Assembly (NCBI RefSeq): GCF_040370365.1
Contig: NZ_BAABWQ010000001.1
Location: 620,001 to 684,000, forward strand
Direction: 5' to 3'
DNA from: Shimia sp040370365
Lineage (GTDB): Bacteria; Pseudomonadota; Alphaproteobacteria; Rhodobacterales; Rhodobacteraceae
Length of the DNA stretch: 64,000 nucleotides
Below the pieces are notes generated by a model. That model had not been told where the DNA came from. It was given only the letters and a program-made list of their open reading frames with translations, and did no database searches. This document shows, piece by piece, positions 16,025 through 26,049 of this stretch; position 1 is the stretch's first letter; each line of letters opens with the position of its first letter. Both the position numbers and the translations under genes were made by a program.

Positions 16025-18679
16025 ATGGCAAACGAATTTACAGACATCGACCCGGTTGAATCGCAGGAGTGGCAAGATGCCATCGAGGATGTGATTGCCC
16101 GGGACGGACCAGACAGAGCACATTATTTGCTCGACAAAGCTGTTCAACAGGCCCGCGCAGCGGGAGCCACATTGCCCTTTTCGGCGACCACACCATACCA
16201 GAACACAATCCCAGCCGACGATCAGGAAGAGTTTCCTGGCGACATGGATATGGAATGGCGGATACGCACAATCAATCGCTGGAATGCCATGGCTACCGTG
16301 GTACGTCGCAACAAAGTAAGCAGTGAATACGGTGGCCACATCGCGTCCTTCGCCTCCTCTGCGGTGATGTATGATATAGGTTTGAACCATTTTTGGCGCA
16401 GCAAGTCCGCAATTCACGGTGGCGATCTCGTCTTCTTCCAAGGCCACGTGATCCCTGGCATTTATGCCCGTTCGTTTATGGAAGGACGTCTGACAGAAGA
16501 ACAGTTGGAAAATTTCCGCTCTGAGGTGAATGGTGGCGGCCTGTCGTCCTACCCACACCCTTGGCTGATGCCAGACTATTGGCAGTTCCCGACTGTATCG
16601 ATGGGCTTGGGTCCCTTGATGGCCATCTATCAAGCACGCTTTATGAAATACATGCACAACCGTGGCCACATTGATATGGCAGACCGTAAGGTTTGGTGTT
16701 TCTTGGGTGATGGTGAAATGGATGAACCGGAAAGCCGTGGCGCGATTGACCTTGCCGCGCGTGAAGGTCTTGAGAACTTGATCTTTGTGGTGAACTGTAA
16801 CCTTCAACGGCTGGACGGTCCGGTGCGCGGCAACCACAAAATTGTTCAAGAACTTGAAGGCGACTTCCGCGGCGCTGGCTGGAACGTGATCAAGCTGCTG
16901 TGGGGGAAAGGCTGGGACGACCTGTTGGAGAAAGACACCTCTGGCAAACTGCGCCAATTGATGGATGAAACCGTTGACGGCGACTATCAGACCTTCAAAT
17001 CGAAAGATGGTGCCTATATTCGCGAGCACTTCTTCGGAAAATACCCGGAAACAGCCGCATTGGTCAAAGACTGGACTGATGAGCAGATCTGGTCATTGCG
17101 TCGTGGCGGACACGAGCCACAGAAGGTCTACACAGCCTTTAAACGTGCAACAGACACCAAGAACCAACCAACCTGTTTGTTGATCAAAACGGTTAAGGGT
17201 TATGGTATGGGCACGGCTGGCGAAGGTCAGAACACCACCCACCAACAAAAGAAGATGGCAGAAGATCAACTGCGTGCTTTTCGCGATCGCTTTGAAATTC
17301 CGGTCAGCGACGAAGATCTCCCAAATGCGCCCTTTGTGAAGCTCAACAATGCGCAGAAGGCCTATTTGGCCGACCGGCGTCAAGCGCTTGGTGGGGAATT
17401 CCCAAAACGCGAAAGCAAATCACCAAAAATGGAAATTCCCGCGCTCGATAAGTTCGCGGCGCAACTGAAGGGCACCGGAGAACGTGAAATCTCCACCACC
17501 ATGGGCTTTGTGCGCATCCTAACGACGCTGTTGCGTGACAAAAAAATCGGCAAGAACATCGTGCCAATTGTGCCGGACGAAAGCCGCACATTTGGGATGG
17601 AGGGTCTGTTCCGCTCGGTCGGGATTTATAACCCTGAAGGTCAGAAATACACGCCTGAGGATGCCGATCAGATGATGTACTACAAGGAATCGACCAACGG
17701 TCAGGTTCTGCAGGAAGGCATCAACGAGGCAGGCGCAATGGCGGATTGGATTGCTGCGGCTACCGCATATTCCAACCACGGCGTGCCGATGATCCCCTTC
17801 TTCATCTATTACTCTATGTTCGGCTTTCAGCGGATCGGTGATCTGGCCTGGGCCGCAGGCGATAGCCGTGCACGTGGCTTCATGCTGGGCGGCACCGCTG
17901 GGCGTACCACTCTGAACGGTGAAGGGTTGCAACATGAGGATGGCCACAGCCATATCCTTGCAAGCACCATTCCCAACTGCGTGAGCTACGATCCGACCTT
18001 CCAATATGAGGTTGCAGTGATCGTTCAGCACGGCATGAAGCGGATGTATGAAGATCAGGAAGACGTCTTCTTCTACCTCACGCTCATGAACGAAAACTAC
18101 GCCCACCCGGATATGCCAATGGGTGTGGAAAAAGAAATCATTCAAGGTCTCTATCGTTTCAAAGAGGTGAAAAAACCGTCCAAGAAGCATGTGACCCTGA
18201 TGGGCTCTGGAACAATTTTGGTCCAAGCCATGAAAGCGGCTGAGATGCTGGAAACAGACTTCGGCGTCACGTCAGAGATCTGGTCTGCGACAAGCTATAA
18301 CGAGTTGGCGCGTGATTGTCAGGACGTGGCGCGCCACAACCGCCTGAACCCATTGGCAGAGCCAAAGACTTCGTTTGTGGCGCAGCAGTTGGCCAAAGCA
18401 AAGGGCCCGGTGATTGCGGCAACCGACTATATGAAGAACTACGCGGAGCAGATCCGGACCTGTGTGCCGAGCACCTATACCGTGTTGGGTACAGACGGAT
18501 TTGGACGCTCTGACAGCCGTGTAAACCTACGCCGTTTCTTTGAAGTTGACGCAAATCACATCGCAGCAGCGGCTATGGTTGAGCTCTACCGTGAGGGCGC
18601 TGTGACCAAGAAAGACCTTCAGGCCGCAATGGCCAAATATGACATCGACGGCGCCAAGCCGAACCCGCGCCTGGTGTGA
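16025..18679 (+). CDS. aceE: Pyruvate dehydrogenase E1 component, homodimeric
   Basis: 884 residues, the single-chain E1 of the type found in gammaproteobacteria and some alphaproteobacteria; it decarboxylates pyruvate and loads acetyl onto the E2 lipoyl arm. The N-terminal region has VESQEWQDAIEDVIARDG and GGHIASFASSAVMYDIGLNH. The thiamine-diphosphate fold is seen in FLGDGEMDEPESRGAIDLA followed by NLIFVVNCNLQRLDGPVRG. Later come the central ESRTFGMEGLFRSVGIY and HEDGHSHILASTIPNC, and the C-terminal TDGFGRSDSR. GGAGGAG stands ahead of ATG 16025. It leads the aceE-aceF-lpd operon. Confidence 0.96.
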   Translation: MANEFTDIDPVESQEWQDAIEDVIARDGPDRAHYLLDKAVQQARAAGATLPFSATTPYQNTIPADDQEEFPGDMDMEWRIRTINRWNAMATVVRRNKVSSEYGGHIASFASSAVMYDIGLNHFWRSKSAIHGGDLVFFQGHVIPGIYARSFMEGRLTEEQLENFRSEVNGGGLSSYPHPWLMPDYWQFPTVSMGLGPLMAIYQARFMKYMHNRGHIDMADRKVWCFLGDGEMDEPESRGAIDLAAREGLENLIFVVNCNLQRLDGPVRGNHKIVQELEGDFRGAGWNVIKLLWGKGWDDLLEKDTSGKLRQLMDETVDGDYQTFKSKDGAYIREHFFGKYPETAALVKDWTDEQIWSLRRGGHEPQKVYTAFKRATDTKNQPTCLLIKTVKGYGMGTAGEGQNTTHQQKKMAEDQLRAFRDRFEIPVSDEDLPNAPFVKLNNAQKAYLADRRQALGGEFPKRESKSPKMEIPALDKFAAQLKGTGEREISTTMGFVRILTTLLRDKKIGKNIVPIVPDESRTFGMEGLFRSVGIYNPEGQKYTPEDADQMMYYKESTNGQVLQEGINEAGAMADWIAAATAYSNHGVPMIPFFIYYSMFGFQRIGDLAWAAGDSRARGFMLGGTAGRTTLNGEGLQHEDGHSHILASTIPNCVSYDPTFQYEVAVIVQHGMKRMYEDQEDVFFYLTLMNENYAHPDMPMGVEKEIIQGLYRFKEVKKPSKKHVTLMGSGTILVQAMKAAEMLETDFGVTSEIWSATSYNELARDCQDVARHNRLNPLAEPKTSFVAQQLAKAKGPVIAATDYMKNYAEQIRTCVPSTYTVLGTDGFGRSDSRVNLRRFFEVDANHIAAAAMVELYREGAVTKKDLQAAMAKYDIDGAKPNPRLV

Positions 18680-18702
18680 TCGGGAAGAGAGGAGATTTTA
18701 GT

Positions 18703-19968
18703 ATGACATATGAAGTCAAAGTTCCCGACATCGGCGATTTTTCTGATGTCCCAGTGGTTTCCGTTCTGGTGAGCGCAGGTGATATGGTCGCGGCTGAAGA
18801 CCCGCTGATCGAGGTGGAGAGCGACAAGGCAACTATGGAAGTGCCTTCGCCCACAGCTGGTAAAGTGGTTGAGATCATGGTTGCAGAAGGTGATTCAGTG
18901 TCTGAAGGCACGCTGATCCTAACGCTTGAAGCTGAAGATGGCGCGGCTGATGAAGCCGTCGAGGCCTCAACACCCGCAGCCGCCCCATCCCCTGCAACAC
19001 CTGCCGCAGCGGCAGCGCCCGCGGCGGCCCCTGTGACCGTAACCGACGCAGGGTTTGGCAAAGCACATGCATCCCCATCTGTGCGCGCCTTTGCACGTCA
19101 GCTCGAGATTGATCTGGCCAAAGTAAACGGTTCTGGTCGCAAGGGGCGCATTTTGCGCGAAGACATCACCGCCTTCATGAAAGCCTCCAGCGCCACCGCT
19201 CCAGCGGCTGCCAGTGGTGTACAAGGCGGCATGGGTATTCCACCGATCCCGGCCGTGGATTTCTCCAAGTTTGGCCCTGTCGAAGACGTGGAAATGTCCC
19301 GGATCAAGAAAATTTCCGGGCCTGCGCTGCACCGCGGTTGGCTGAACATACCGTTGGTCACCCACAACGACGAAGCAGACATCACCGATCTGGACAAATA
19401 CCGCAAAGAAATGGACACTATGGCCAAAGAAGACGGCTATCGCGTGACCTTGTTATCCTTTGTGATTAAGGCCAGTGTCTCTGCGCTCAAGCAGCATTGG
19501 GAAGTGAACTCATCCATCCACCCGGACGGCGACAAGCTGATCAAAAAGAACTACTATAATATTGGCTTCGCGGCAGACACGCCAAACGGGCTTGTGGTGC
19601 CAGTGATCAAAGACGCGGACCGCAAAGGCATTGTCGAGATTTCCAAAGATCTCATGGAGTTGTCTGGCAAGGCGCGCGAGGGCAAACTGAAAGGCCCCGA
19701 CATGCAGGGCGCGAGTTTCACCGTTTCTAGCCTCGGCGGAATTGGCGGCACCTCTTTCACACCTCTCGTGAATTCTCCCGAAGTGGCCATTCTTGGCCTC
19801 ACCCGCAGCAAAATGGCACCTATGTGGAACGGCGAAGAGTTTGTCCCCCGTCTGATGCAGCCTTTGTCGCTGTCTTATGATCACCGCGCCATCGATGGGG
19901 CATTGGCGGCACGCTTTACTGTGACGCTGAAAACCCTGCTCGGCGATATGCGCAAGTTGATGTGGTAA
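18703..19968 (+). CDS. aceF: Dihydrolipoamide acetyltransferase (PDH E2)
   Basis: 421 residues. One lipoyl domain (residues 1-75, lipoyl Lys42 in EVESDKATMEVPSP), an Ala/Pro linker, a peripheral-subunit-binding domain (SPSVRAFARQLEIDLAKVNG through ILREDI), and the catalytic core ending LSYDHRAIDGALAARF with the His-Asp active site. ATG 18703 was chosen because of GAGAGGAG just upstream and because the lipoyl domain begins at once; frame is open back to 18676 inside aceE. It carries acetyl groups from AceE to CoA. Having only one lipoyl domain is fewer than in E. coli. Confidence 0.95.
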   Translation: MTYEVKVPDIGDFSDVPVVSVLVSAGDMVAAEDPLIEVESDKATMEVPSPTAGKVVEIMVAEGDSVSEGTLILTLEAEDGAADEAVEASTPAAAPSPATPAAAAAPAAAPVTVTDAGFGKAHASPSVRAFARQLEIDLAKVNGSGRKGRILREDITAFMKASSATAPAAASGVQGGMGIPPIPAVDFSKFGPVEDVEMSRIKKISGPALHRGWLNIPLVTHNDEADITDLDKYRKEMDTMAKEDGYRVTLLSFVIKASVSALKQHWEVNSSIHPDGDKLIKKNYYNIGFAADTPNGLVVPVIKDADRKGIVEISKDLMELSGKAREGKLKGPDMQGASFTVSSLGGIGGTSFTPLVNSPEVAILGLTRSKMAPMWNGEEFVPRLMQPLSLSYDHRAIDGALAARFTVTLKTLLGDMRKLMW

Positions 19969-19979
19969 GGAGAGACCCA

Positions 19980-21713
19980 ATGGACGTTAAAGTACCTGAT
20001 ATTGGTGATTTTTCTGAAGTTCCGGTGGTGACCGTTCTGGTTGCCGTCGGGGACACTGTCGCCGCAGAAGACCCGCTGATCGAGCTTGAAAGCGACAAAG
20101 CCACCATGGAAGTTCCCTCACCCGCCACAGGCGTGGTGAAGGAGATTAAAGTGGCTGAAGGCGACACTGTCGGTGAAGGCAGCGTCATCCTTGTGCTGGA
20201 AGCAGAGGCAACCGCTGCTGCCCCCAAACCGGCGGCAGCAGACGCGCCTGCTGCACCGCAGGCCGTGGCCGCGACGGGTACAGCAACCGGTGCCGGTGAT
20301 GTGCACGCTGAAGTGGTTGTGCTTGGTTCCGGTCCAGGCGGCTATACAGCTGCCTTCCGAGCCGCAGACCTTGGCAAGAAGGTTGTGCTGATTGAGAAAG
20401 ACAGCTCATTGGGCGGTGTGTGTCTCAATGTCGGGTGTATCCCGTCAAAGGCACTGCTGCACTCAGCTAAGGTGATCTCTGAGGCCGAGGATATGGGGGC
20501 ACATGGTGTCACCTTCACAAAGCCTGAAGTTGATCTCGACAAGCTGCGCGGCTGGAAAGAAAGCGTTGTAAACCAATTGACTGGCGGACTTTCGGGTTTG
20601 GCGAAAGCGCGTAAAGTTCAGGTGGTCAATGGTTTTGGTACGTTCACTGGCGCCAATATGATTGAGGTCGACAACGACGGTGTAAAATCTACCGTCAGCT
20701 TTGATCAATGTGTCATCGCAGTCGGCTCTGAGCCGGTCACGCTGCCGTTTATCCCCCATGATGATCCTCGCGTGATTGACAGCACCGGCGCCTTGGAGCT
20801 GGAAGACATCCCAGAGCGTCTGCTGGTGTTGGGTGGTGGGATCATCGGTCTGGAAATGGCCACGGTCTATGATGCGCTGGGGTCCAGCGTCACCATCGTC
20901 GAGTTCATGGATCAGATCATTCCTGGGGCTGACAAAGATGTGGTCAAACCGCTGCACAAACGCATTGAAGGCCGCTATGAGGCGATCCTGACCAAGACCA
21001 AAGTCACGGCCGTAGACGCCACAGACGGAGGTCTCAAGGTCACCATGGAAGGACCGGACGGCGAGAAAGTCGACACGTTTGACAAGGTTCTCGTGGCCGT
21101 CGGCCGTCGCCCGAATGGTGGAAAAGTCAACGCAGCCGCGGCGGGCGTGGCGGTGGATGAGCGCGGGTTCATTGCTGTGGACAGTCAGCAACGCACTGGG
21201 CAGGCACATGTTTTTGCCATTGGTGATGTGGTGGGCCAGCCGATGTTGGCACATAAGGCGGTGCATGAAGGTAAAGTCGCCGCTGAAGTGGCTGCGGGCC
21301 ATAAACGCCACTTTGATGCGCGTGTGATCCCTTCGGTGGCCTATACGGATCCAGAGGTTGCTTGGGTCGGTGTCACCGAAACACAGGCCAAAGCAGAGGG
21401 CCTAAAAGTTGGCAAAGGGGTCTTCCCTTGGGCGGCGTCTGGTCGGTCGTTGTCTCTGGGACGCAGTGAAGGGCTCACCAAGCTTATCTTTGACGAAGAG
21501 AGTGAACGTGTGATCGGCGCCGGTATTGTTGGCCCAAACGCCGGTGACCTGATTGCTGAGGTCGCGCTGGCCATCGAAATGGGTGCTGATGCCGTTGATC
21601 TTGGTCATACCATCCATCCACATCCGACGCTGAGCGAAACCGTGAACTTTGCGGCTGAAATGTTTGAAGGCACCATCACCGATTTGATGCCGCCGCGCAA
21701 ACGCTCCAAGTAA
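19980..21713 (+). CDS. lpdA: Dihydrolipoamide dehydrogenase with N-terminal lipoyl domain (PDH E3)
   Basis: 577 residues. An N-terminal lipoyl domain (Lys40 in ELESDKATMEVPSP), nearly a copy of that in AceF, is joined by an Ala/Pro linker to a full flavoprotein disulfide reductase: FAD site VVVLGSGPGGYTAAFRAADL, redox Cys148 and Cys153 in GGVCLNVGCIPSK, NAD site LLVLGGGIIGLEMATVYDALG, and the dimer-interface His-Glu pair in HPHPTLSE. It reoxidises dihydrolipoamide of E2. AAGGAGAG precedes ATG 19980, eleven bases after the aceF stop. Lipoyl-bearing E3 is known for some bacterial PDH complexes. Confidence 0.95.
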   Translation: MDVKVPDIGDFSEVPVVTVLVAVGDTVAAEDPLIELESDKATMEVPSPATGVVKEIKVAEGDTVGEGSVILVLEAEATAAAPKPAAADAPAAPQAVAATGTATGAGDVHAEVVVLGSGPGGYTAAFRAADLGKKVVLIEKDSSLGGVCLNVGCIPSKALLHSAKVISEAEDMGAHGVTFTKPEVDLDKLRGWKESVVNQLTGGLSGLAKARKVQVVNGFGTFTGANMIEVDNDGVKSTVSFDQCVIAVGSEPVTLPFIPHDDPRVIDSTGALELEDIPERLLVLGGGIIGLEMATVYDALGSSVTIVEFMDQIIPGADKDVVKPLHKRIEGRYEAILTKTKVTAVDATDGGLKVTMEGPDGEKVDTFDKVLVAVGRRPNGGKVNAAAAGVAVDERGFIAVDSQQRTGQAHVFAIGDVVGQPMLAHKAVHEGKVAAEVAAGHKRHFDARVIPSVAYTDPEVAWVGVTETQAKAEGLKVGKGVFPWAASGRSLSLGRSEGLTKLIFDEESERVIGAGIVGPNAGDLIAEVALAIEMGADAVDLGHTIHPHPTLSETVNFAAEMFEGTITDLMPPRKRSK

Positions 21714-21719
21714 TCCTAA

Positions 21720-21749
21720 AGCGCGCCGAGGCTTTCGGCGCGCTTTTTT
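21720..21749 (+). terminator. Intrinsic terminator of the aceE-aceF-lpd operon
   Basis: Ten-base arms AGCGCGCCGA (21720-21729) and TCGGCGCGCT (21735-21744) with a 5-base loop and a run of T. Confidence 0.92.
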
Positions 21750-22042
21750 CTATATCGAATCAATTTCTTAACACCCCCGCTTCTCACAAAACCCTCTGCG
21801 GTATTGCATCGGTTTCGCGGTGGTATCGCAACGGTGTTACTGCCCGTAACACACGCAAAAGATGTGGTTAAGAATGCGTGCGTCGCTTTCTAGTAGTCGT
21901 AGCACTCTCCCCGCGAAATCCGCCCCAAACAGCACATGTGCCGCTGCACTTTGCTCCGCATCGCGGAGCCACACCCAAGTCGGCGATGGGGCCGTCAGGC
22001 CACAAGACGGCGCGGGAGCCGCCCCCTTCGGTCAGGTGGTGT
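21750..22042. other. Non-coding stretch with one inverted repeat
   Basis: About 290 bases between the lpd terminator and the end of the minus-strand permease gene. No credible gene. GTGTTAC (21834-21840) and GTAACAC (21846-21852) form a perfect 7-bp inverted repeat with a 5-base spacer, and a shorter CTCCGCATCGCGGAG palindrome-like sequence follows near 21955. I see no clear RNA gene. Confidence 0.4.
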
Positions 22043-23824
22043 TTACAGCGGCCAGATCACCGGGATCAACACCGACGCCAACAGTCCGATGGACAGGTTA
22101 AGTGGAATGCCCACACGCATGAAGTCTGTGAACTTATAGCCCCCCGGCCCAAACACCAGCATATTGGTCTGATAGCCAATCGGTGTGGCAAAACTGGCAG
22201 AGGCTGCGATCATCACGGCGATCACCAACGGCCGTGGGTCAACACCAATGGCTTGTGCCAGCCCAACGGCAATCGGCGTGACCACCACCGCCACCGCGTT
22301 GTTGGAGACAAGCTCTGTCAACACGGACGTCAGAAGGTAAATTGCCCAGACCAATAAGAACGGCGGTAAGTTCTGCAGCCCAGGCGCAAGCCCATCCACA
22401 ATCAGCGACACTGCGCCGGAATGTGACAGAGCAGCCCCGATGGCGAGCATGGAGAAAATCAGCGACAAAAGGCGCCCATCAACAAAGGAAAATGCCTCCT
22501 CCGCATCAATACATCGGGTCAACAACACAACCGCCACCGCAAGCAACGCCAGAAACAATATGGGCGCGACGCCAAACCCGGCCAAAATCACAATGCCCGC
22601 CATCGCTCCCAGCGCGATGGGCGCATGCCCACGGCGATATTCGCGCTCGGAGGGCTGTGAGACATCCACCATATCCATCTCACTGGCCAGACGTTGAATG
22701 TCCTCCGGTGCGCCTTCCAGAAGCAATGTGTCCCCAACCCGCACCACCAATTGATCCAGCTGTTGGCCGATGTTCTGGTTGCGCCGGTGCACCGCCAACG
22801 GATAGACGCCAAACCGGCGGCGCAAGCGCATGGAGCCAAGCCGCCGTCCGACCATTTTACAGCCCGGTGTGATCAAGGCTTCCACAGTGGTTGTTTCCAC
22901 TGCTCCAACCTGATCCAGTCGTTTTAAAGATTTGTCACGCTGCAGGCTCAACAACTCCGTCATCTTGGTGCGCAAGACCACGCGGTCGCCAACTTGCAGT
23001 GTCACTCCGGCGAGGTTGCGGCGCAATGATGTGTCACCGCGGATCACATCGATCAGGCGCACACCTTCGCGTTTGAACAACTGCACACCGACAACTTCGC
23101 GACCAATCAGGTTGCTTTCCGGCGGGATCACAGCCTCCGTGAAAAATTTCATCTGGCTGCGGTTGGACAAAAGATCCGCCATGCTGGCGCGTTCGGGCAG
23201 CAGGCGCCGGCCAAAGAGATAAAGATACAACATCCCCCAAGCCACAATGATCAGTCCCAGTGGCGTGACCTCAAAGATGCTGAATGGCTCCAGTCCCAAA
23301 TCACGCGCCACACCGTCAACCAGCAGGTTTGTGGAGGTGCCAATCAGGGTCAATGTCCCGCCCATAATGGCCGCATAACTCAACGGAATCAGCAGCTTAG
23401 ATGCCGAAGTCCCCAAGGTGCGCGCCAATTGGGTAAAAACCGGGATCATCACAACCACCACCGGCGTGTTGGACACAAACGCAGAGGCGATGATCACAAA
23501 TGCCAAAAGCATCACAATCGCAAGCGCGGGATTTCTTTGTGCCTGCCCATCTGCCATTTGCGTGAATGTCGACAGCGCGCCAGTGCGCACCAATGCCCCC
23601 ATCACAATAAACATGGCGGCAATGGTCCAAGGGGCTGGATTTGATAGAACATTTACAGCGGCCTCATAAGGCAGCACCCCCAAGAACAGCAACACGGCAA
23701 CCCCGCCGATCGCCACAACTTCAGTGGGGTAAACTTCGCGCAGGAACAGCACAAACATGCCTGCCACAGTCAACAGCGCTAAAACCGCCTGTGTGGTCTG
23801 AGAAAACGCAAATAAATCCATCAT
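22043..23824 (-). CDS. SLC13/DASS-type permease with RCK_C (TrkA-C) domains
   Basis: About 593 residues. Membrane helices flank a central soluble part. The first membrane half contains WTIAAMFIVMGALVRTGALS and FVSNTPVVVVMIPVFTQLA, the second SNNAVAVVVTPIAVGLAQA, the repeated Ser-Asn-Thr/Asn type motifs of divalent-anion/sodium symporters. Residues about 210-370 carry two TrkA-C-like beta units (SNLIGREVVGVQLFKREGVR; LQVGDRVVLRTK; VRVGDTLLLEGAPEDI). Proteins of this layout include sulfate/selenate and other anion carriers; the ligand is unknown. ATG 23824 or 23821 (MMDLFAF) is preferred over an upstream frame extension to 23851. Confidence 0.85.
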   Translation of the reverse strand: MMDLFAFSQTTQAVLALLTVAGMFVLFLREVYPTEVVAIGGVAVLLFLGVLPYEAAVNVLSNPAPWTIAAMFIVMGALVRTGALSTFTQMADGQAQRNPALAIVMLLAFVIIASAFVSNTPVVVVMIPVFTQLARTLGTSASKLLIPLSYAAIMGGTLTLIGTSTNLLVDGVARDLGLEPFSIFEVTPLGLIIVAWGMLYLYLFGRRLLPERASMADLLSNRSQMKFFTEAVIPPESNLIGREVVGVQLFKREGVRLIDVIRGDTSLRRNLAGVTLQVGDRVVLRTKMTELLSLQRDKSLKRLDQVGAVETTTVEALITPGCKMVGRRLGSMRLRRRFGVYPLAVHRRNQNIGQQLDQLVVRVGDTLLLEGAPEDIQRLASEMDMVDVSQPSEREYRRGHAPIALGAMAGIVILAGFGVAPILFLALLAVAVVLLTRCIDAEEAFSFVDGRLLSLIFSMLAIGAALSHSGAVSLIVDGLAPGLQNLPPFLLVWAIYLLTSVLTELVSNNAVAVVVTPIAVGLAQAIGVDPRPLVIAVMIAASASFATPIGYQTNMLVFGPGGYKFTDFMRVGIPLNLSIGLLASVLIPVIWPL

Positions 23825-23893
23825 GTGCCCGTTGTTACCAGCGGCCAACATCTACCACGCCCCCCAAGTCGGGCAAGCTGTTTTCACTGATAT

Positions 23894-24769
23894 TTAGCTT
23901 TGACGTGGACGCACAAGGGTCATTCCGGTCAAGATTAGGGCAAGTGCCGCCCACACCCAGATTGAATATCTTTCAGACAAAAGCAACATGGCCCAAAGCA
24001 CGCCAGATCCGGTCACCACATAAGACACCTGCGCGGCAAACACAGACCCTGCACGCGACACCAGCCACACATAAGCCGTGTACACACAGGCGTGGATCAC
24101 CGACGACAATATCAGGGCATATTCAGGTGCGCCCCATGGGATGCGCGGGTCAATAAATTGCCCGGACCCGACCGCGAGCGGCAGTGCAAGTACAGCCCCC
24201 ACAACGGAGGCACCATAGAGCACATGCCCTGCTCCAAGCCCGTGTGTGCCCCATTTGGCCACAACATTACCTTCGAGCGCATAGCAAATTGGCGCGATCA
24301 CCGCGATCGGCACCCAAAGTACCATCCCGGGATCAGGCAACGCTTCCGGCTCCGACAAAATCACCACGCCCATCAAGCCAATTGTCAGCCCCACAAGGCG
24401 GCTCCAATTAAATCGATCCACTCCCATCACCAGCGCAATCGGGAAGGACATCATCGGCACCAAGGATATGACAATTGACATCACGCCAGAGGGCAGTTCC
24501 GCCGCTGCACGGTAAGAAAAGCTATTGGGGACAACGGTTCCAAGTGCGGCAATCAACATGAAGAACCACAGCTTATCCATTGGCAATGCAACAGATTTTC
24601 CAGCGACGACGCGCAGCACAAACAAAAACACAGCACCAATCACCAATTGCCAGAACACCAAACCAAGTGACTGATGCCCGCTGGATACGGCGATTTTGGC
24701 CAAAGGCTGTGTCAGGCCCCAACCGGCTCCGATTGCCAGAAGCATCCCGCTGAGGCGCAAAGGTGACAT
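23894..24769 (-). CDS. EamA/DMT-family membrane permease
   Basis: 291 residues and about ten hydrophobic helices, arranged as two EamA repeats (MSPLRLSGMLLAIGAGWGLT; later IPWGAPEYALILSSVIHACVY). Drug/metabolite transporters of this kind export amino acids, metabolites or drugs; no substrate can be read. ATG 24769 begins one base after the ymdB stop, which suggests coupled translation and sets the start, even though the frame is open back into ymdB. Confidence 0.85.
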   Translation of the reverse strand: MSPLRLSGMLLAIGAGWGLTQPLAKIAVSSGHQSLGLVFWQLVIGAVFLFVLRVVAGKSVALPMDKLWFFMLIAALGTVVPNSFSYRAAAELPSGVMSIVISLVPMMSFPIALVMGVDRFNWSRLVGLTIGLMGVVILSEPEALPDPGMVLWVPIAVIAPICYALEGNVVAKWGTHGLGAGHVLYGASVVGAVLALPLAVGSGQFIDPRIPWGAPEYALILSSVIHACVYTAYVWLVSRAGSVFAAQVSYVVTGSGVLWAMLLLSERYSIWVWAALALILTGMTLVRPRQS

Positions 24770-24770
24770 T

Positions 24771-25589
24771 TTAGCTGGGGCCGGATTGGCTGAGACGGCC
24801 CCCTTGGCGCACCATCTCGATCCGCGTGGCGGCGCCGGTACGGTCATCGGTTTCGACATAGACGCCCGACAGGGTGGCCTCCCCTAAGGCGGGTGTGAAG
24901 CGCGCTTTGGGCATGCCCGTCACAAAACGGCGCATGGGCTCCGCCTTTTCCATACCAATCACCGAGTTGTAATCACCACACATGCCTGCGTCCGCTTGAA
25001 ACGCCGTGCCACCGGGCAGGATTTGCGTATCCGCGGTGGGCACATGCGTGTGCGTACCAACCACAAGGCTGACCCGGCCATCGCAATAGTGGCCCATGCC
25101 CATTTTCTCAGATGTGGCTTCGCAATGTATATCGACAATCGCGGCCTGTACCATACCGCCGCGGGGATGTGCGCGCAGCACTTGGTCAACAGCGGAGAAT
25201 GGATCGCCGTAGGGCTGTTTCATAAACACCTGACCCAGCGCCTGTGTCACCAGCACTTTACGGCCGCCTCGCGCAGTGAACACCCGGAACCCTTTGCCCG
25301 GGACATCACCACGCCCGAGGTTCATTGGGCGGATGATGCGTGGCTCATTTTGGATGAACTGCATCATATCTTTTTGGTCAAACGCATGATCGCCCAGCGT
25401 GAGGCAATCCGCGCCCGCGTCCAGCAAATCCTTGGCATGGGCACCAGACAGCCCCATGCCATTGGAGGCGTTCTCGCCGTTCACCACAACAAAATCCAGC
25501 CGCCACTCATCGCGCAGCTTTGGCAGACGTTGCGCCACCGCCGCGCGACCCGCGCGGCCCATTACATCACCGAGAAAGAGCATTTTCAT
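24771..25589 (-). CDS. ymdB: YmdB-family metallophosphoesterase
   Basis: 272 residues of the TIGR00282 type. Metal-site motifs: MLFLGDVMGRAGR (Asp8), VVVNGENASNGMGLS, TLGDHAFDQKD, and VVGTHTHVPTADTQILPGG. Members hydrolyse 2',3'- or 3',5'-cyclic nucleotides, and in Bacillus affect biofilm choices; in alphaproteobacteria the role is unstudied as far as I know. It is directly upstream of the EamA permease in an apparent two-gene operon. Confidence 0.9.
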   Translation of the reverse strand: MKMLFLGDVMGRAGRAAVAQRLPKLRDEWRLDFVVVNGENASNGMGLSGAHAKDLLDAGADCLTLGDHAFDQKDMMQFIQNEPRIIRPMNLGRGDVPGKGFRVFTARGGRKVLVTQALGQVFMKQPYGDPFSAVDQVLRAHPRGGMVQAAIVDIHCEATSEKMGMGHYCDGRVSLVVGTHTHVPTADTQILPGGTAFQADAGMCGDYNSVIGMEKAEPMRRFVTGMPKARFTPALGEATLSGVYVETDDRTGAATRIEMVRQGGRLSQSGPS

Positions 25590-25797
25590 GGGAGATGGTC
25601 CTATCCCCCTTCGGACAACACCTCAAGATGCGAACTTCCAAATTCACGTCTCCTCTTCACCATGGAACCTTGGAGCCCCCCTCAGGATTCAAAAAGATGG
25701 GATTGAAGCCTCTTGTGCGCATTGATTGACGAGACGTCTTGCCCCAGTCGCGCAACACGATATCGTAGGGTGATAGATTTATTGCCACAGGTGTTAC

Positions 25798-26034
25798 ATG
25801 AAACTGTTTTTGACCGCTGCCGCCGCGACAAGCATTTTGGTTCTGGCGGGCTGCGAAGACCCTGCCCCCAATGATCCAACCAGTGTCGCCAATCCAGCCG
25901 CCACCTTCTGTGTTGCGCAGGGCAACACATACGAAATCCGCGAAGCCGCTGACGGCAGCCAATATGGTGTCTGCCTCCTCAGCGGAGGTGGCGAGATTGA
26001 CGCTTGGGAATATTTCCGCACCAACGCAACCTGA
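25798..26034 (+). CDS. Small DUF333 lipoprotein
   Basis: 78 residues. Lipobox LAGC in MKLFLTAAAATSILVLAGCE, then one DUF333 unit: NPAATFCVAQGNTYEIREAA, DGSQYGVCLLSGGGEIDAWEYFR. The two Cys of the domain are probably disulfide-bonded. DUF333 proteins are small periplasmic proteins sometimes mis-described as haemolysin-like; function unknown. Single-gene unit, convergent with the cyclo-ligase gene. Confidence 0.85.
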   Translation: MKLFLTAAAATSILVLAGCEDPAPNDPTSVANPAATFCVAQGNTYEIREAADGSQYGVCLLSGGGEIDAWEYFRTNAT

Positions 26035-26049
26035 CGCATCTTCGCGCCG

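Noticed and set aside
16025..21713. 2-oxoglutarate dehydrogenase complex
   Set aside because: E1 has the sequence features of the homodimeric pyruvate enzyme (AceE), not SucA, and E2 is the acetyltransferase type.
21834..21852. Transcription terminator
   Set aside because: The GTGTTAC/GTAACAC repeat has no T-tract and the strong lpd terminator lies 85 bases before it.
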